Below are positions 7,176 through 13,900 of a stretch of DNA of 13,900 nt, one piece after another. Position 1 is the stretch's first letter; the number at the start of each line of letters is the position of its first letter. The stretch comes from Lachnospiraceae bacterium (lineage in GTDB: Bacteria; Bacillota; Clostridia; Lachnospirales; Lachnospiraceae): positions 128,119 through 142,018 of the forward strand of contig LR698958.1 of assembly GCA_902381685.1 (NCBI GenBank), written 5' to 3'. The notes beneath the pieces were generated by a model, which was not told where the DNA came from, ran no database searches, and was given only the letters and a program-made list of their open reading frames with translations. The translations under genes were made by a program, and so were the position numbers.

Positions 7176-7187
7176 ATTATTAATAAT
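7176..7187. promoter_or_regulatory. Operator candidate 3: AT palindrome
   Basis: Third copy, perfect over 12 bp (ATTATTAATAAT), with further matching GAA and TTC arms one base out on each side. It lies 13 nt beyond the stop codon of the LacI-family gene and 94 bp (centre to centre) from candidate 2, a distance that would allow a DNA loop. Confidence 0.45.
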
Positions 7188-7199
7188 CTTCTCAAAACA

Positions 7200-8288
7200 T
7201 TAATTTACTTTTGCATAAGAAGTTGTTCCCCGCGGAATAACTTTCGGTTCGTATTCCACATGATATATACTCACAGGCTGTATTTCTGAATATTTTCCCG
7301 CCTGCGACAAAATCTTCTGCATAATAATATCACAGGCATCTCTTCCTTTATAAATCGCAAAGTGTTCTATCGTCGTCAAAGAAATCTTTTTCATTCTTGC
7401 AAACAGGGTATTGTCACACCCCATAACCGACATATCATTCGGAACTTTATATTTTTCTTCTTCCAACGCCTCCAAAATACCAAAAGCAATCATATCATTT
7501 AAGCCCACAATGGCGGTCAAATCTTTCTCTTCCTTCAGCAACTCCTTAGTCAGTTCATATCCTATGCGATATTCTGAATCAATGTCCTGCACATTCCTAT
7601 CAAACTCCTCAGCAGCCGCTTTAACAATAACCGACCGGCTCAGTCCCCTCTTTTCAAACTCTTTTAAAAATCCATCTACACGTTTGAATCTCTGTTTCTG
7701 CCTTCTCGTCAAAGGAGGTGCAATGTACGCCACTTTCCTATGGCCCAATTCCAACAAATGTTTCGCCATCATTCTTCCCAGCTTCTCATTGTTCAACTCC
7801 ACCGCATCTACTTTTAACTGTTCATTCTGATTATTAATAATAACAATAGGCACTCTTTCAGCCAACTGTTCCACCTGCTCCATGAAACAACTGCTCGGAT
7901 TACACATATAAATAATTCCGGAAGGCTGTAACGTAGGCATCATTTTCAGATACCGTTCTTCCATTTTTAAATTCCTCCGGGTGTTACAGACAAAAAGTCC
8001 ATATCCCTTTTCATTTGCTCTGGATTCAATTCCCTGAAGCAGCATAACATAATAAGGGTTTGTCAGATTTGGACAAAACGCTACCAGCATTTTTTCTTTT
8101 CTGCTGTTTTTCCTTATTTTCCGCTTAGGAACAGCATACCCGAGTCTGTTTGCCGTTTCTTCAACTCTCTTTACCGTTTCTTTGGAAAAAGATACATTGT
8201 ACTTTTTATTTAGTATCATGGATACTGTCGATTGGGATACCCCCGCCTCTCTGGCAATATCAGAGGAAGTTATTTTCCTGTTCCCCAT
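7200..8288 (-). CDS. LacI-family transcriptional regulator
   Basis: A 362-residue regulator: LacI-type helix-turn-helix at 5-28 (ITSSDIAREAGVSQSTVSMILNKK), then a sugar-binding-protein-like effector domain from about residue 67 (MLVAFCPNLTNPYY, later GHRKVAYIAPP and VMGCDN). The linker is unusual. After LGYAVPKR it reads as a run of basic residues (about 55-66) without the N..AR.L hinge-helix motif that in classic LacI proteins inserts into a central CG step. The ligand cannot be told from sequence. It ends 226 bp before the transaldolase start, so that operon is its likely target. It starts 15 bp after recR, its AGGAGTG ribosome site overlaps the recR stop codon, and the ribosome site is about 12 nt from ATG, which may mean modest translation. 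It is probably the last gene of the dnaX operon. Confidence 0.92.
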   Translation of the reverse strand: MGNRKITSSDIAREAGVSQSTVSMILNKKYNVSFSKETVKRVEETANRLGYAVPKRKIRKNSRKEKMLVAFCPNLTNPYYVMLLQGIESRANEKGYGLFVCNTRRNLKMEERYLKMMPTLQPSGIIYMCNPSSCFMEQVEQLAERVPIVIINNQNEQLKVDAVELNNEKLGRMMAKHLLELGHRKVAYIAPPLTRRQKQRFKRVDGFLKEFEKRGLSRSVIVKAAAEEFDRNVQDIDSEYRIGYELTKELLKEEKDLTAIVGLNDMIAFGILEALEEEKYKVPNDMSVMGCDNTLFARMKKISLTTIEHFAIYKGRDACDIIMQKILSQAGKYSEIQPVSIYHVEYEPKVIPRGTTSYAKVN

Positions 8289-8303
8289 AACCGCTTCTCA
8301 CTC

Positions 8304-8900
8304 CTACAGTTCTGTTCGTCCTTCCAACGCCCTTAGCAATGTCACCTCATCAATATATTCCAAATCTCCCCCGACAGGGACTCCGCTTGCAATTCTGCTC
8401 ACCTTAATCCCTGTGGGTTTAATCAGTTTACTGATATACATAGCCGTCGTTTCTCCTTCAAGACTGGAATTTGTTGCAATAATCACTTCGTCCACATCAC
8501 CCTGCAGACGTTCCATCAGTTCTTTCAGTTTAATGTCGCCCGGTCCGATTCCAAGCATGGGAGAAATCGCACCGTGAAGTACATGATACACTCCCCGGTA
8601 TTTCCCCGTCTTCTCATAAGCAACTAAATCTCTCGTTGTCTCCACAACCATAATCGTCTTTTCATCTCGGCTGTCGTCACTGCAAATCGGACAAACTTCC
8701 CTGTCCGTCAAAGTATAACATTTTGAACAATAACGGACGTTGTTACGGGCCTCCACCATAGCATTCGCCATCTGTTCCACCTGTTCTTTCGGCATATGAA
8801 TAATATGGAATGCCAGACGCTGTGCAGATTTTGCTCCTATTCCGGGAAGTCTTGAAAGTTCCTCTATCAATTTGCTTATCTGACTGCTATAATAATCCAT
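8304..8900 (-). CDS. recR: Recombination protein RecR
   Basis: A 198-residue protein of normal family length. In order it has a helix-hairpin-helix ([13 protein letters not shown], 18-30), a four-cysteine zinc finger (Cys58, 61, 70, 73), a Toprim domain starting at [10 protein letters not shown] (83-92) and the C-terminal block [20 protein letters not shown] (173-192). RecR forms a DNA-clamp ring and with RecO and RecF loads RecA onto SSB-coated gaps. It follows ybaB by 16 bp in the widespread dnaX-ybaB-recR order. Confidence 0.97.
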   Translation of the reverse strand: MDYYSSQISKLIEELSRLPGIGAKSAQRLAFHIIHMPKEQVEQMANAMVEARNNVRYCSKCYTLTDREVCPICSDDSRDEKTIMVVETTRDLVAYEKTGKYRGVYHVLHGAISPMLGIGPGDIKLKELMERLQGDVDEVIIATNSSLEGETTAMYISKLIKPTGIKVSRIASGVPVGGDLEYIDEVTLLRALEGRTEL

Positions 8901-8916
8901 TTCTATTTCCCCTAAA

Positions 8917-9270
8917 CTAGAACGGCATTCCCGGCATTCCTCCGCCTAATCCGCCTGTAAGTTTTGCCATTGCAGATGAAGATTCCTCATCTACTTTGCG
9001 GAGCGCTTCATTTGTTGCCGCCATAATTAAATCTTCCAACATTTCAATATCATCAGGGTCAACTACTTCTTCCTGTAATTTTACTTTCGTAACCGCTCTT
9101 GTCCCTGATACAGTCACCTCTACGGCGCCTCCCCCGGCAGTTGCCGTAAATTCTTTTGATTCCATCTCTTTCGCCTGTTCTTCCATCTGACGCTGCATCT
9201 TCTGTGCCTGTTTCATTAAGTTCGCCATATTTCCAGGCATGCCTCCCGGAAATCCTCCACGTTTTGCCAT
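8917..9270 (-). CDS. YbaB/EbfC-family nucleoid-associated protein
   Basis: A 117-residue protein with a Gly/Met-rich start, a long helix rich in Lys, Gln and Glu (about 15-40), a central beta region ([35 protein letters not shown]) and a Gly/Met/Pro-rich tail. YbaB proteins are small dimeric DNA-binding proteins of the nucleoid. The start is set by AAGGAGG 7 nt before ATG. It lies 13 bp after dnaX and 16 bp before recR, the conserved place for this gene. Confidence 0.95.
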   Translation of the reverse strand: MAKRGGFPGGMPGNMANLMKQAQKMQRQMEEQAKEMESKEFTATAGGGAVEVTVSGTRAVTKVKLQEEVVDPDDIEMLEDLIMAATNEALRKVDEESSSAMAKLTGGLGGGMPGMPF

Positions 9271-9283
9271 ATTAAAATCCTCC

Positions 9284-10834
9284 TTAATCTTCTATTGTAA
9301 TGTCCATATGCACTACTTGTTCTATATCCACAAAACTTTCCTCAAATCTGCGCCCTTCCTCTATCTGACGCACCTCTATTGTAATCGCTTTGCCGATTCT
9401 GTTTTCAATCAATTCCGTCAACTCCCGCTTATGCTGTTCCTGTCTCACAAAATCTGCCGACAGTTCGTCCGGCAAAATAACAAGAAGTTTATTTTCTCCC
9501 CCAAGGCTTAGTCTTGCATTTTTCAAATATCCCTTCAAAAGCCCTGAAGTTTCATTCACGATTGAGCGGAAATTTTTCACAACCGCTTTTATCTCTTCCG
9601 GAATCGCTTTTTCCAACACCGGTTTCGGCATCGGTTCTCTCTTAGGTTCAGCCACTTCTCTGACAACCTGTATTTCCCCTGCCTGCTCCACCTTTTCTTC
9701 CACCGCACGAATGCGGTCAAGCAATGTATCCGGATTTGTCTCCATGGCAGGTTTACATAATTTAATCAATGTCACTTCCAACAAAATACGTTTCTGTACC
9801 GCATATTTTATCTGATTGGACAAATCCGAAAAAATGCGGATATAACGAAGAAGTATATCGACTTCTATCATTTCAGCCTCTTCTTTTAATTGCTGTAAAT
9901 TTTCTGAGGAAACGTCAAGAACCTCCTCCATATTATCGGAAGTTTTTGCCAAAAGCAGATTTCTCAAATACCATGTGAAATCATTTACCATCTGTGTCAG
10001 TTCCCGCCCCTGCATCACCAGTTCTTCCACACTTTTCAGCACTGCAGGAACATCTCTTTTTAATATCTGACGGAGAAGCCGGCTGAACACGTCTGTATCC
10101 ACCGCTCCAAGCACCTCAAGCACATGGTCATATGTCAGTTTCTGCCCGAGATAAAAAGCAATACACTGGTCCAAAAGGCTTAACGCATCTCTCATAGAGC
10201 CGTCCGCCATTTTCGCCACATAGCGAATTGCCTTCTCTTCCACTTCGACATTCTCTTCTGTCATCAGTTCCCTTAATCTGTCTGCAATCGTATCAATACT
10301 GATTCTCTTAAAATCATATCTCTGACATCTGGACAGAATAGTAATCGGAATTTTATGCGCCTCCGTAGTCGCCAAAACAAAAATAACATACTCCGGTGGT
10401 TCTTCCAATGTCTTTAACAGTGCATTGAACGCTCCTATGGAAAGCATATGCACCTCGTCAATAATATAAACTTTATATTTTCCCTCGGTTGGCCTGTATG
10501 CAACTTCTTCACGGATTTCACGGATATTGTCCACACCGTTATTCGATGCCGCATCTATCTCAATCACATTCATCGATGCACCCAATGCGATGGAACGGCA
10601 CATCTCGCATTCGCCACAGGGACTTCCATCTTCTGTATGCTGACAATTTACCGCCTTTGCAAAAATTTTGGCTACCGTTGTCTTTCCCGTTCCTCTTGTC
10701 CCGCAAAAAAGATAAGCATGTCCGATACGGTCTGCTTTTATCTGATTTTTTAATGTTGTCACAATATGGTCCTGCCCTTTGACATCATCAAATTCACTTG
10801 GACGAAACTTTCGATATAATGCTGTATACGACAT
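9284..10834 (-). CDS. dnaX: DNA polymerase III subunit gamma/tau
   Basis: The clamp-loader ATPase, 516 residues. It shows Walker A GTRGTGKT at 45-52, the DnaX zinc-binding cysteines (64, 73, 76, 79), Walker B IIDEVHML at 124-131, sensor 1 around VLATTEAHKI and the SRC arginine finger at 168-170. The C-terminal third is less conserved and carries the polymerase/tau-type region. The start is chosen at MSYTALYRKF because AAGGAG lies 9 nt before this ATG. The frame is open for 25 more codons to 10909, but those begin upstream of the -10 box and cannot be in the mRNA. I found no A-rich slippery heptamer in the middle or 3' part, so an E. coli-style frameshift to a short gamma form is not supported. 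It is first in the operon with ybaB, recR and the LacI-family gene. Confidence 0.96.
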   Translation of the reverse strand: MSYTALYRKFRPSEFDDVKGQDHIVTTLKNQIKADRIGHAYLFCGTRGTGKTTVAKIFAKAVNCQHTEDGSPCGECEMCRSIALGASMNVIEIDAASNNGVDNIREIREEVAYRPTEGKYKVYIIDEVHMLSIGAFNALLKTLEEPPEYVIFVLATTEAHKIPITILSRCQRYDFKRISIDTIADRLRELMTEENVEVEEKAIRYVAKMADGSMRDALSLLDQCIAFYLGQKLTYDHVLEVLGAVDTDVFSRLLRQILKRDVPAVLKSVEELVMQGRELTQMVNDFTWYLRNLLLAKTSDNMEEVLDVSSENLQQLKEEAEMIEVDILLRYIRIFSDLSNQIKYAVQKRILLEVTLIKLCKPAMETNPDTLLDRIRAVEEKVEQAGEIQVVREVAEPKREPMPKPVLEKAIPEEIKAVVKNFRSIVNETSGLLKGYLKNARLSLGGENKLLVILPDELSADFVRQEQHKRELTELIENRIGKAITIEVRQIEEGRRFEESFVDIEQVVHMDITIED

Positions 10835-10883
10835 ATATCTTCTCTCCTTCCATGCTGACGCAAAATTGTCTGATTGACAACTC

Positions 10884-10913
10884 ATTATAGCACGAATACA
10901 GGAATACAAACAA
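10884..10913 (-). promoter_or_regulatory. Promoter of the dnaX operon
   Basis: On the minus strand TTGTTT (10913-10908), an 18-bp spacer and TATAAT (10889-10884) preceded by TGC make an extended -10 promoter. The 5' UTR would be about 43 nt. It also settles the dnaX start. Confidence 0.75.
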
Positions 10914-10959
10914 GATTTTTAATTTTCATTTTACCCGTGCCTTCTTGCAAAAAATGTTC

Positions 10960-10965
10960 TATAAT
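10960..10965 (+). promoter_or_regulatory. -10 box for the methionine aminopeptidase gene
   Basis: A perfect TATAAT lies 29 bp before the ATG at 10995. No good -35 is visible at 16-18 bp spacing (GTGCCT or similar), and TTGCAA at 10945-10950 is too close. It is divergent from the dnaX promoter, about 70 bp away. Confidence 0.5.
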
Positions 10966-10994
10966 AGAATAGAATGAAAAAAGGAGGAGTTAAT

Positions 10995-11858
10995 ATGGAA
11001 AGAAATGATGCCTGCTGGTGTGGCAGCGGTAAAAAATATAAAAAATGCCATATGTTTATTGATGAGAAAATCGCTTTACTGGAAGAGCAGGGGCATATCG
11101 TGCCAACCCGCGATATATTGAAAACTCCTGAACAGATTGAAGGAATCAAAAAAAGCGCTGAGTTAAATACTGCCGTACTGGACCACGTTGCAAAACATAT
11201 TTGCGCAGGAATGAGTACCGCTGAAATTGATAAACTTGTATATGATTACACAACCGAACACGGTGGAATCCCTGCACCTCTTGGCTATGACGGTTTCCCA
11301 AAAAGTGTTTGTACATCGTTAAATAACGAAATCTGTCACGGAATCCCTGATGAAAATATCATTCTTGCGGAAGGAGATATTATCAACGTAGATGTTTCCA
11401 CTATTTTAAACGGCTACTTTTCTGACGCTTCAAGAATGTTTACAATCGGAAAACTTTCCGAGCGGGCAGAGAAAATCGTTCGGGTTACGGAAGAATGTGT
11501 GGAAAGAGGACTTGAAATGGCAAAACCTTGGGGACACTTAGGTGACATCGCAGATGCAATCAACTCTCACGCACAGGCTAATGGCTATTCTGTTGTAGAA
11601 GATATTGGAGGACACGGAATCGGACTTGAATTTCATGAAGACCCTTTTGTTAGTTACGTTACACCAAAAGGAAGTGAAATGGTACTCGTTCCGGGTATGA
11701 TTTTCACTATTGAGCCAATGATAAACGAAGGCAGCCCTGATTTCTTTGTCGATGAAGATAATGGTTGGACAGTTTACACGGAAGATGACGGTTTATCCGC
11801 TCAGATTGAATATATGGTATTAATTACAGAAGACGGTGCTGAGGTACTGACGAAATAA
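10995..11858 (+). CDS. map: Type I methionine aminopeptidase with N-terminal SEC-C zinc motif
   Basis: A 287-residue enzyme that removes the initiator methionine from new proteins. The five metal ligands of the family are all present: Asp133, Asp144, His207, Glu240 and Glu272, with the substrate-side His115. In front is a SEC-C motif (Cys7, Cys9, Cys18, His19 in ACWCGSGKKYKKCH), a small zinc-binding module also found at the end of SecA. In this enzyme it may help place the protein near the ribosome exit, which is an inference. The start is chosen at MERNDACW because AGGAGG lies 6 nt before this ATG. An in-frame ATG 7 codons earlier has no ribosome site and overlaps that AGGAGG. It is the only rightward gene in the window. 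Confidence 0.96.
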   Translation: MERNDACWCGSGKKYKKCHMFIDEKIALLEEQGHIVPTRDILKTPEQIEGIKKSAELNTAVLDHVAKHICAGMSTAEIDKLVYDYTTEHGGIPAPLGYDGFPKSVCTSLNNEICHGIPDENIILAEGDIINVDVSTILNGYFSDASRMFTIGKLSERAEKIVRVTEECVERGLEMAKPWGHLGDIADAINSHAQANGYSVVEDIGGHGIGLEFHEDPFVSYVTPKGSEMVLVPGMIFTIEPMINEGSPDFFVDEDNGWTVYTEDDGLSAQIEYMVLITEDGAEVLTK

Positions 11859-11861
11859 AAT

Positions 11862-11891
11862 TGTGGGGCATATCGCATGATACGCCCCACA
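11862..11891. terminator. Bidirectional terminator between map and the small membrane protein genes
   Basis: Arms TGTGGGGC and GCCCCACA, plus inner TATC/GATA arms, enclose a GCAT loop with one A-C mismatch. It begins 3 nt beyond the map stop and 18 nt before the stop of the leftward gene. The U run is better on the minus strand (UUUUAUUU) than on the plus strand (GUUUAU), so it should serve both convergent transcripts. Confidence 0.8.
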
Positions 11892-11908
11892 GTTTATAAC
11901 AAGAATAT

Positions 11909-12160
11909 TTATAGTAGTTTTCCGGTCTTTATTATCAACACTACCTGCAAAATCAAAGCAACAAACAATGCAAGAAATGAAATAAAGGTTGAAATTTTCC
12001 TGTTTTCTTTCCACTCACGAAACTCATCAAACGTTATCTTTGGTAAAAGAATGAGAAGAACAAGATTTATTGCTATCCAATTGCGAACCAGACCAACTCC
12101 AATAATAATATAGATTATAATATCAATGATATAAGGGAAATATTGTTTTATATTTTTCAT
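11909..12160 (-). CDS. Small membrane protein A, paralogue of the next gene
   Basis: I do not recognise the family. This 83-residue protein is almost wholly hydrophobic, with likely membrane helices at about 9-24, 27-43 and 57-77, separated by a charged stretch (FDEFREWKENRK, 44-55). It has no signal peptide or cysteine. It resembles the upstream neighbour along its whole length (MKN-KQY start, IIIG at about 18-21, conserved Trp28, VLIIK near the end). The ribosome site GAGGTG lies 8 nt before ATG, and the 45-nt leader is nearly the same as that of its paralogue. The real-gene call rests on the paralogy, the ribosome site and the terminator that follows. Confidence 0.7.
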   Translation of the reverse strand: MKNIKQYFPYIIDIIIYIIIGVGLVRNWIAINLVLLILLPKITFDEFREWKENRKISTFISFLALFVALILQVVLIIKTGKLL

Positions 12161-12163
12161 AGC

Positions 12164-12213
12164 AATCCACCTCGCTTGTGTATGTAACTCTTGTTCTAAT
12201 AAGGAATAAAATT
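12164..12213 (-). repeat. Leader copy A, duplicated upstream of both small membrane proteins
   Basis: About 45-50 nt before the ATG read, on the minus strand, CCTTATTA-n-A-CAAGAGTT-n-CATA-n-AC and then GAGGTGGATTGCT, matching copy B at 12489-12532. Conservation also covers the first 20 nt of each coding sequence and is higher than in the rest of the genes. Confidence 0.7.
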
Positions 12214-12236
12214 GATATGCTTTATAACTAAAATAT

Positions 12237-12485
12237 TTATAATTTTACGTTCTTGATTATCAGCACTAACACAGTAATGAAATAAAGCAGTGTAACAAAA
12301 ACTGAAAGATAATTTAAAAATGTCTTTTTTTCTTTCCGCTCACAAAACAAATTAAACAACAGCCCTAGAAAAATAATAAAAAAAACAGCATTTTCCGGCA
12401 GCCAGTGATAAACTAAAATAGTTCCAATAATAATCACAACTATTAGATTAACTATTAGAGATAAATATTGTTTTTTATTTTTCAT
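12237..12485 (-). CDS. Small membrane protein B, paralogue of the previous gene
   Basis: An 82-residue hydrophobic protein of unknown family and the likely tandem duplicate of the 83-residue protein downstream: start codons are 325 bp apart and lengths differ by one residue. Predicted membrane helices lie at about 8-25, 32-47 and 57-77, with a charged turn CERKEKK (48-54). A lone Cys48 is not shared with the paralogue. The ribosome site AGGAGAGGTGG sits 6-8 nt before ATG. A candidate promoter is at 12567-12595, directly beside the end of the IS66 element. The two genes are probably co-transcribed, separated by 76 bp. Confidence 0.7.
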   Translation of the reverse strand: MKNKKQYLSLIVNLIVVIIIGTILVYHWLPENAVFFIIFLGLLFNLFCERKEKKTFLNYLSVFVTLLYFITVLVLIIKNVKL

Positions 12486-12488
12486 AGC

Positions 12489-12532
12489 AATCCACCTCTC
12501 CTCGTATATGAAACTCTTGCTTTAATAAGGGA
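12489..12532 (-). repeat. Leader copy B, duplicated upstream of both small membrane proteins
   Basis: Counterpart of 12164-12213. GGTGGATTGCT before the ATG is identical in both copies, and the CCTTATTA and CAAGAGTT blocks are kept. Confidence 0.7.
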
Positions 12533-12566
12533 CAACTTTCACTCCACCGTTTATAAAGTTAGACTT

Positions 12567-12595
12567 ATTTTATATGGTCATTTCAATAATTGCAA
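12567..12595 (-). promoter_or_regulatory. Candidate promoter for the small membrane protein pair
   Basis: On the minus strand TTGCAA (12595-12590), a 17-bp spacer and TAAAAT (12572-12567). The -35 box ends 10 bp from the proposed IS66 boundary, so its upstream flank is now IS sequence. Confidence 0.5.
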
Positions 12596-12630
12596 GAAAA
12601 TAATGGTAAGCGCTTAGTTTCGGGGTAGAT

Positions 12631-12669
12631 ATAAAAAAGAAAGCCTAGCATCTACGGCTAGACGCTAGG
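12631..12669 (-). terminator. Terminator of the IS66 transposase gene
   Basis: On the minus strand CCTAGC arms (12669-12664 and 12649-12644) with inner TCTA/TAGA pairing and one mismatch are followed by a U-rich run (12643-12631). It lies inside the element just before its end, so it limits read-through into the small membrane protein genes. Confidence 0.8.
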
Positions 12670-12690
12670 AAAACAAGCATTTTACTCCAT

Positions 12691-13900
12691 TTATTTACAC
12701 AACTCCTGAACGTGTTCGTTCCAAGGAGCGAGATTTTCGAATTCTTCGTCTGACATATCCTTGTTTGGACGATGTTCAAACAGGAACTTCAGATACTCGT
12801 ACAAATTTAGGTTATAGGTTTTAGCCATTTCAACAATTGTAAGGTACAGAGCGTTTGCCTTTGCACCTTCGGCTGTGTCAGAGAACAGCCAGTTCTTACG
12901 ACCTATAGTTACTGGACGGATGGCATTTTCGCTGAGATTGTCGCTCAAACTACAGCGACCATCTTCAAGATAAGTCTGCAGATATTCCTGATAGTTGTTG
13001 ATATAGGTAATGGCCTTCTTCAGTTTGCCATTGCTTCCAGGATTCACTTGCTTAAGCCACGACAAAAAGCCCTCAATCACAGGTTTCTGATCTTTGAGGC
13101 GTCGTTTTTCGATCTGTTTGTATGAAAGTTTCTTCTCTTTATAGGTACGTTCATACTCAAAAAGTTTATTACAGTACAACACACCTTGTACCGCAGGATT
13201 ACTGTAATCCTTTTCCATTCCTTTTGGGATGGCTTCTAAAAGGTATCTGCGAACATGTGCCCAACAGCAGCAGCGATTAGCCTCTTTTAGTTTATTGTAT
13301 CCGCGATAACCGTCGGTCATAAAGTAAAAGCCAGGTGCGATACCTTTCAGGAATTTTTTGATGTTTTCACCAGCTCTGGTTGGTGTGTAATTATAAAGAA
13401 TGATTGGATTCAGTTCATCTTCTCCGGTACGGATTACCCAGAAGTAAGATTTCGTTTCAGCTCTGCGCCCATCTTCCTTTAATACCTGAGTTGGTGTTTC
13501 ATCCATCATTAGGAATCTTCGTTTCAGAAGTTCGCGATGGAAGTAATCATACATTGGTTGGAGATATTCCATACCGCAGTTGATGATCCACTTCGCCATG
13601 GATGCTCTGGTAATCGGAGTGTTCAACTGAAGAAAATCTTTTTCTTGACGATTTAACGGAATATAAAGTCCAAACTTCTGATATGCGATATGTGCCAGAA
13701 GAGATGGTGACACATAACTTCCAGCTAATAACGCAGGAACACCATTGTCTTTGATGAACTGTGGTTCTTCGGTATCCTTGCATTCAGGACATGCATAAGT
13801 AGTTGCGATATATTCAATACGTTCCAGTTTTGGAGGAGTATAGACAATCTCACTACGGATTACTTCTGTACCAATCGGAAGCATCTGGGCAGAACATAAC
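12691..13900 (-). CDS. IS66-family transposase (TnpC type), 5' end outside the window
   Basis: The reading frame is open to the window edge: codons before the first in-frame ATG (13884) read LCSAQ, continuing the family's N-terminal zinc-binding region, so at least 402 residues are present and the true start is upstream. Counting from that ATG, there is a CPEC pair (32-35), the first catalytic Asp128 in FLMMDETP, the second Asp191 in FMTDGYRGY, a CCCWAHVRR block (205-213), and the catalytic Glu319 in NLSENAIRPVTIGRKNWLF. The DDE triad is intact with no stop or frameshift, so this copy may be active. The C-terminal IS66 tail (YLKFLFEHRPNKDMSDEEFENLAPWN) is also complete. Confidence 0.95.
   Translation of the reverse strand, partial: LCSAQMLPIGTEVIRSEIVYTPPKLERIEYIATTYACPECKDTEEPQFIKDNGVPALLAGSYVSPSLLAHIAYQKFGLYIPLNRQEKDFLQLNTPITRASMAKWIINCGMEYLQPMYDYFHRELLKRRFLMMDETPTQVLKEDGRRAETKSYFWVIRTGEDELNPIILYNYTPTRAGENIKKFLKGIAPGFYFMTDGYRGYNKLKEANRCCCWAHVRRYLLEAIPKGMEKDYSNPAVQGVLYCNKLFEYERTYKEKKLSYKQIEKRRLKDQKPVIEGFLSWLKQVNPGSNGKLKKAITYINNYQEYLQTYLEDGRCSLSDNLSENAIRPVTIGRKNWLFSDTAEGAKANALYLTIVEMAKTYNLNLYEYLKFLFEHRPNKDMSDEEFENLAPWNEHVQELCK

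Larger units (their letters stand above)
12606..13900. mobile_element. IS66-family insertion sequence, right part (continues past the window edge)
   Basis: The element is recognised from the IS66 transposase it carries. The boundary is placed at 12606 because GTAAGCG, the usual opening of IS66-family terminal inverted repeats, begins there, 85 bp beyond the transposase stop. IS66 elements make 8-bp target duplications, which would make 12598-12605 one copy. The other end and the small tnpA and tnpB genes that often precede the transposase are outside the window, so neither repeat nor duplication can be checked. Confidence 0.85.

Noticed and set aside
6974..7199. Riboswitch upstream of the transaldolase gene
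   Set aside because: The stretch is A/T-rich with simple palindromes and shows no conserved riboswitch core that I can recognise.
9390..9815. Rightward 141-codon open frame opposite dnaX
   Set aside because: Antisense shadow of a conserved gene, Ser/Phe-rich, without a ribosome site.
10545..10765. A-run near the dnaX 5' end as a programmed frameshift site
   Set aside because: A six-A run (about 10746-10751) occurs near codon 28, far from the place where gamma would be cut off in known cases, and no stimulatory structure or suitable heptamer occurs further on.
10835..10909. Upstream 25-codon extension of dnaX
   Set aside because: It starts before the -10 box, and a strong ribosome site marks the ATG at 10834.
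10835..10994. Signal recognition particle RNA gene upstream of dnaX, as in Bacillus
   Set aside because: The space to map is only 160 bp, filled by two divergent promoters, and no GGAA/GNAR tetraloop hairpin of that RNA is seen.

Overview
The window is Firmicutes (Bacillota) chromosome, most likely from a Lachnospiraceae-type Clostridium. The evidence is the 5' part of a 16S rRNA gene at the left edge with the variable-region wording of that family, low G+C, strong AGGAGG-type ribosome sites, and typical clostridial gene content: a split transketolase, a small TalC-type transaldolase, and a methionine aminopeptidase with a SEC-C tail. I cannot name the genus. Nearly everything is transcribed leftward (minus strand). 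Only the methionine aminopeptidase gene reads rightward.

From left to right: (1) 1-282 is the 5' end of a 16S gene. Its leader and two tandem consensus promoters fill 283-720. (2) 803-3797 is a three-gene envelope cluster, transcribed in the order LysM protein, DUF5711-like protein, CvpA-family protein, and closed by a strong terminator. The LysM protein carries a cytoplasmic domain that I read as a JAMM/MPN fold with every catalytic residue lost. (3) 3921-4433 is a small HD-domain protein squeezed between two terminators. (4) 4490-6973 is a non-oxidative pentose-phosphate operon: transaldolase, transketolase N-half, transketolase C-half. Its 226-bp upstream region holds four A/T-rich palindromes that look like operators. 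(5) 7200-10834 is a dnaX-ybaB-recR replication and repair operon whose last gene is a LacI-family regulator, lying directly upstream of the pentose-phosphate operon. (6) 10995-11858 is the divergent methionine aminopeptidase gene. (7) 11909-12485 holds two tandem paralogous small membrane proteins with near-identical leaders. (8) 12606-13900 is the right part of an IS66-family insertion sequence, cut by the window edge.

Functionally the window is mostly housekeeping: ribosomes, clamp loading, recombination repair, carbon shuffling and N-terminal methionine removal. The less ordinary parts are the LysM/pseudo-MPN envelope cluster, the palindrome array between the LacI-type regulator and the sugar-phosphate genes, the HD gene directly behind a terminator, and the duplicated membrane-protein pair beside the insertion sequence. 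I found no CRISPR array, prophage, toxin-antitoxin pair or defence system.
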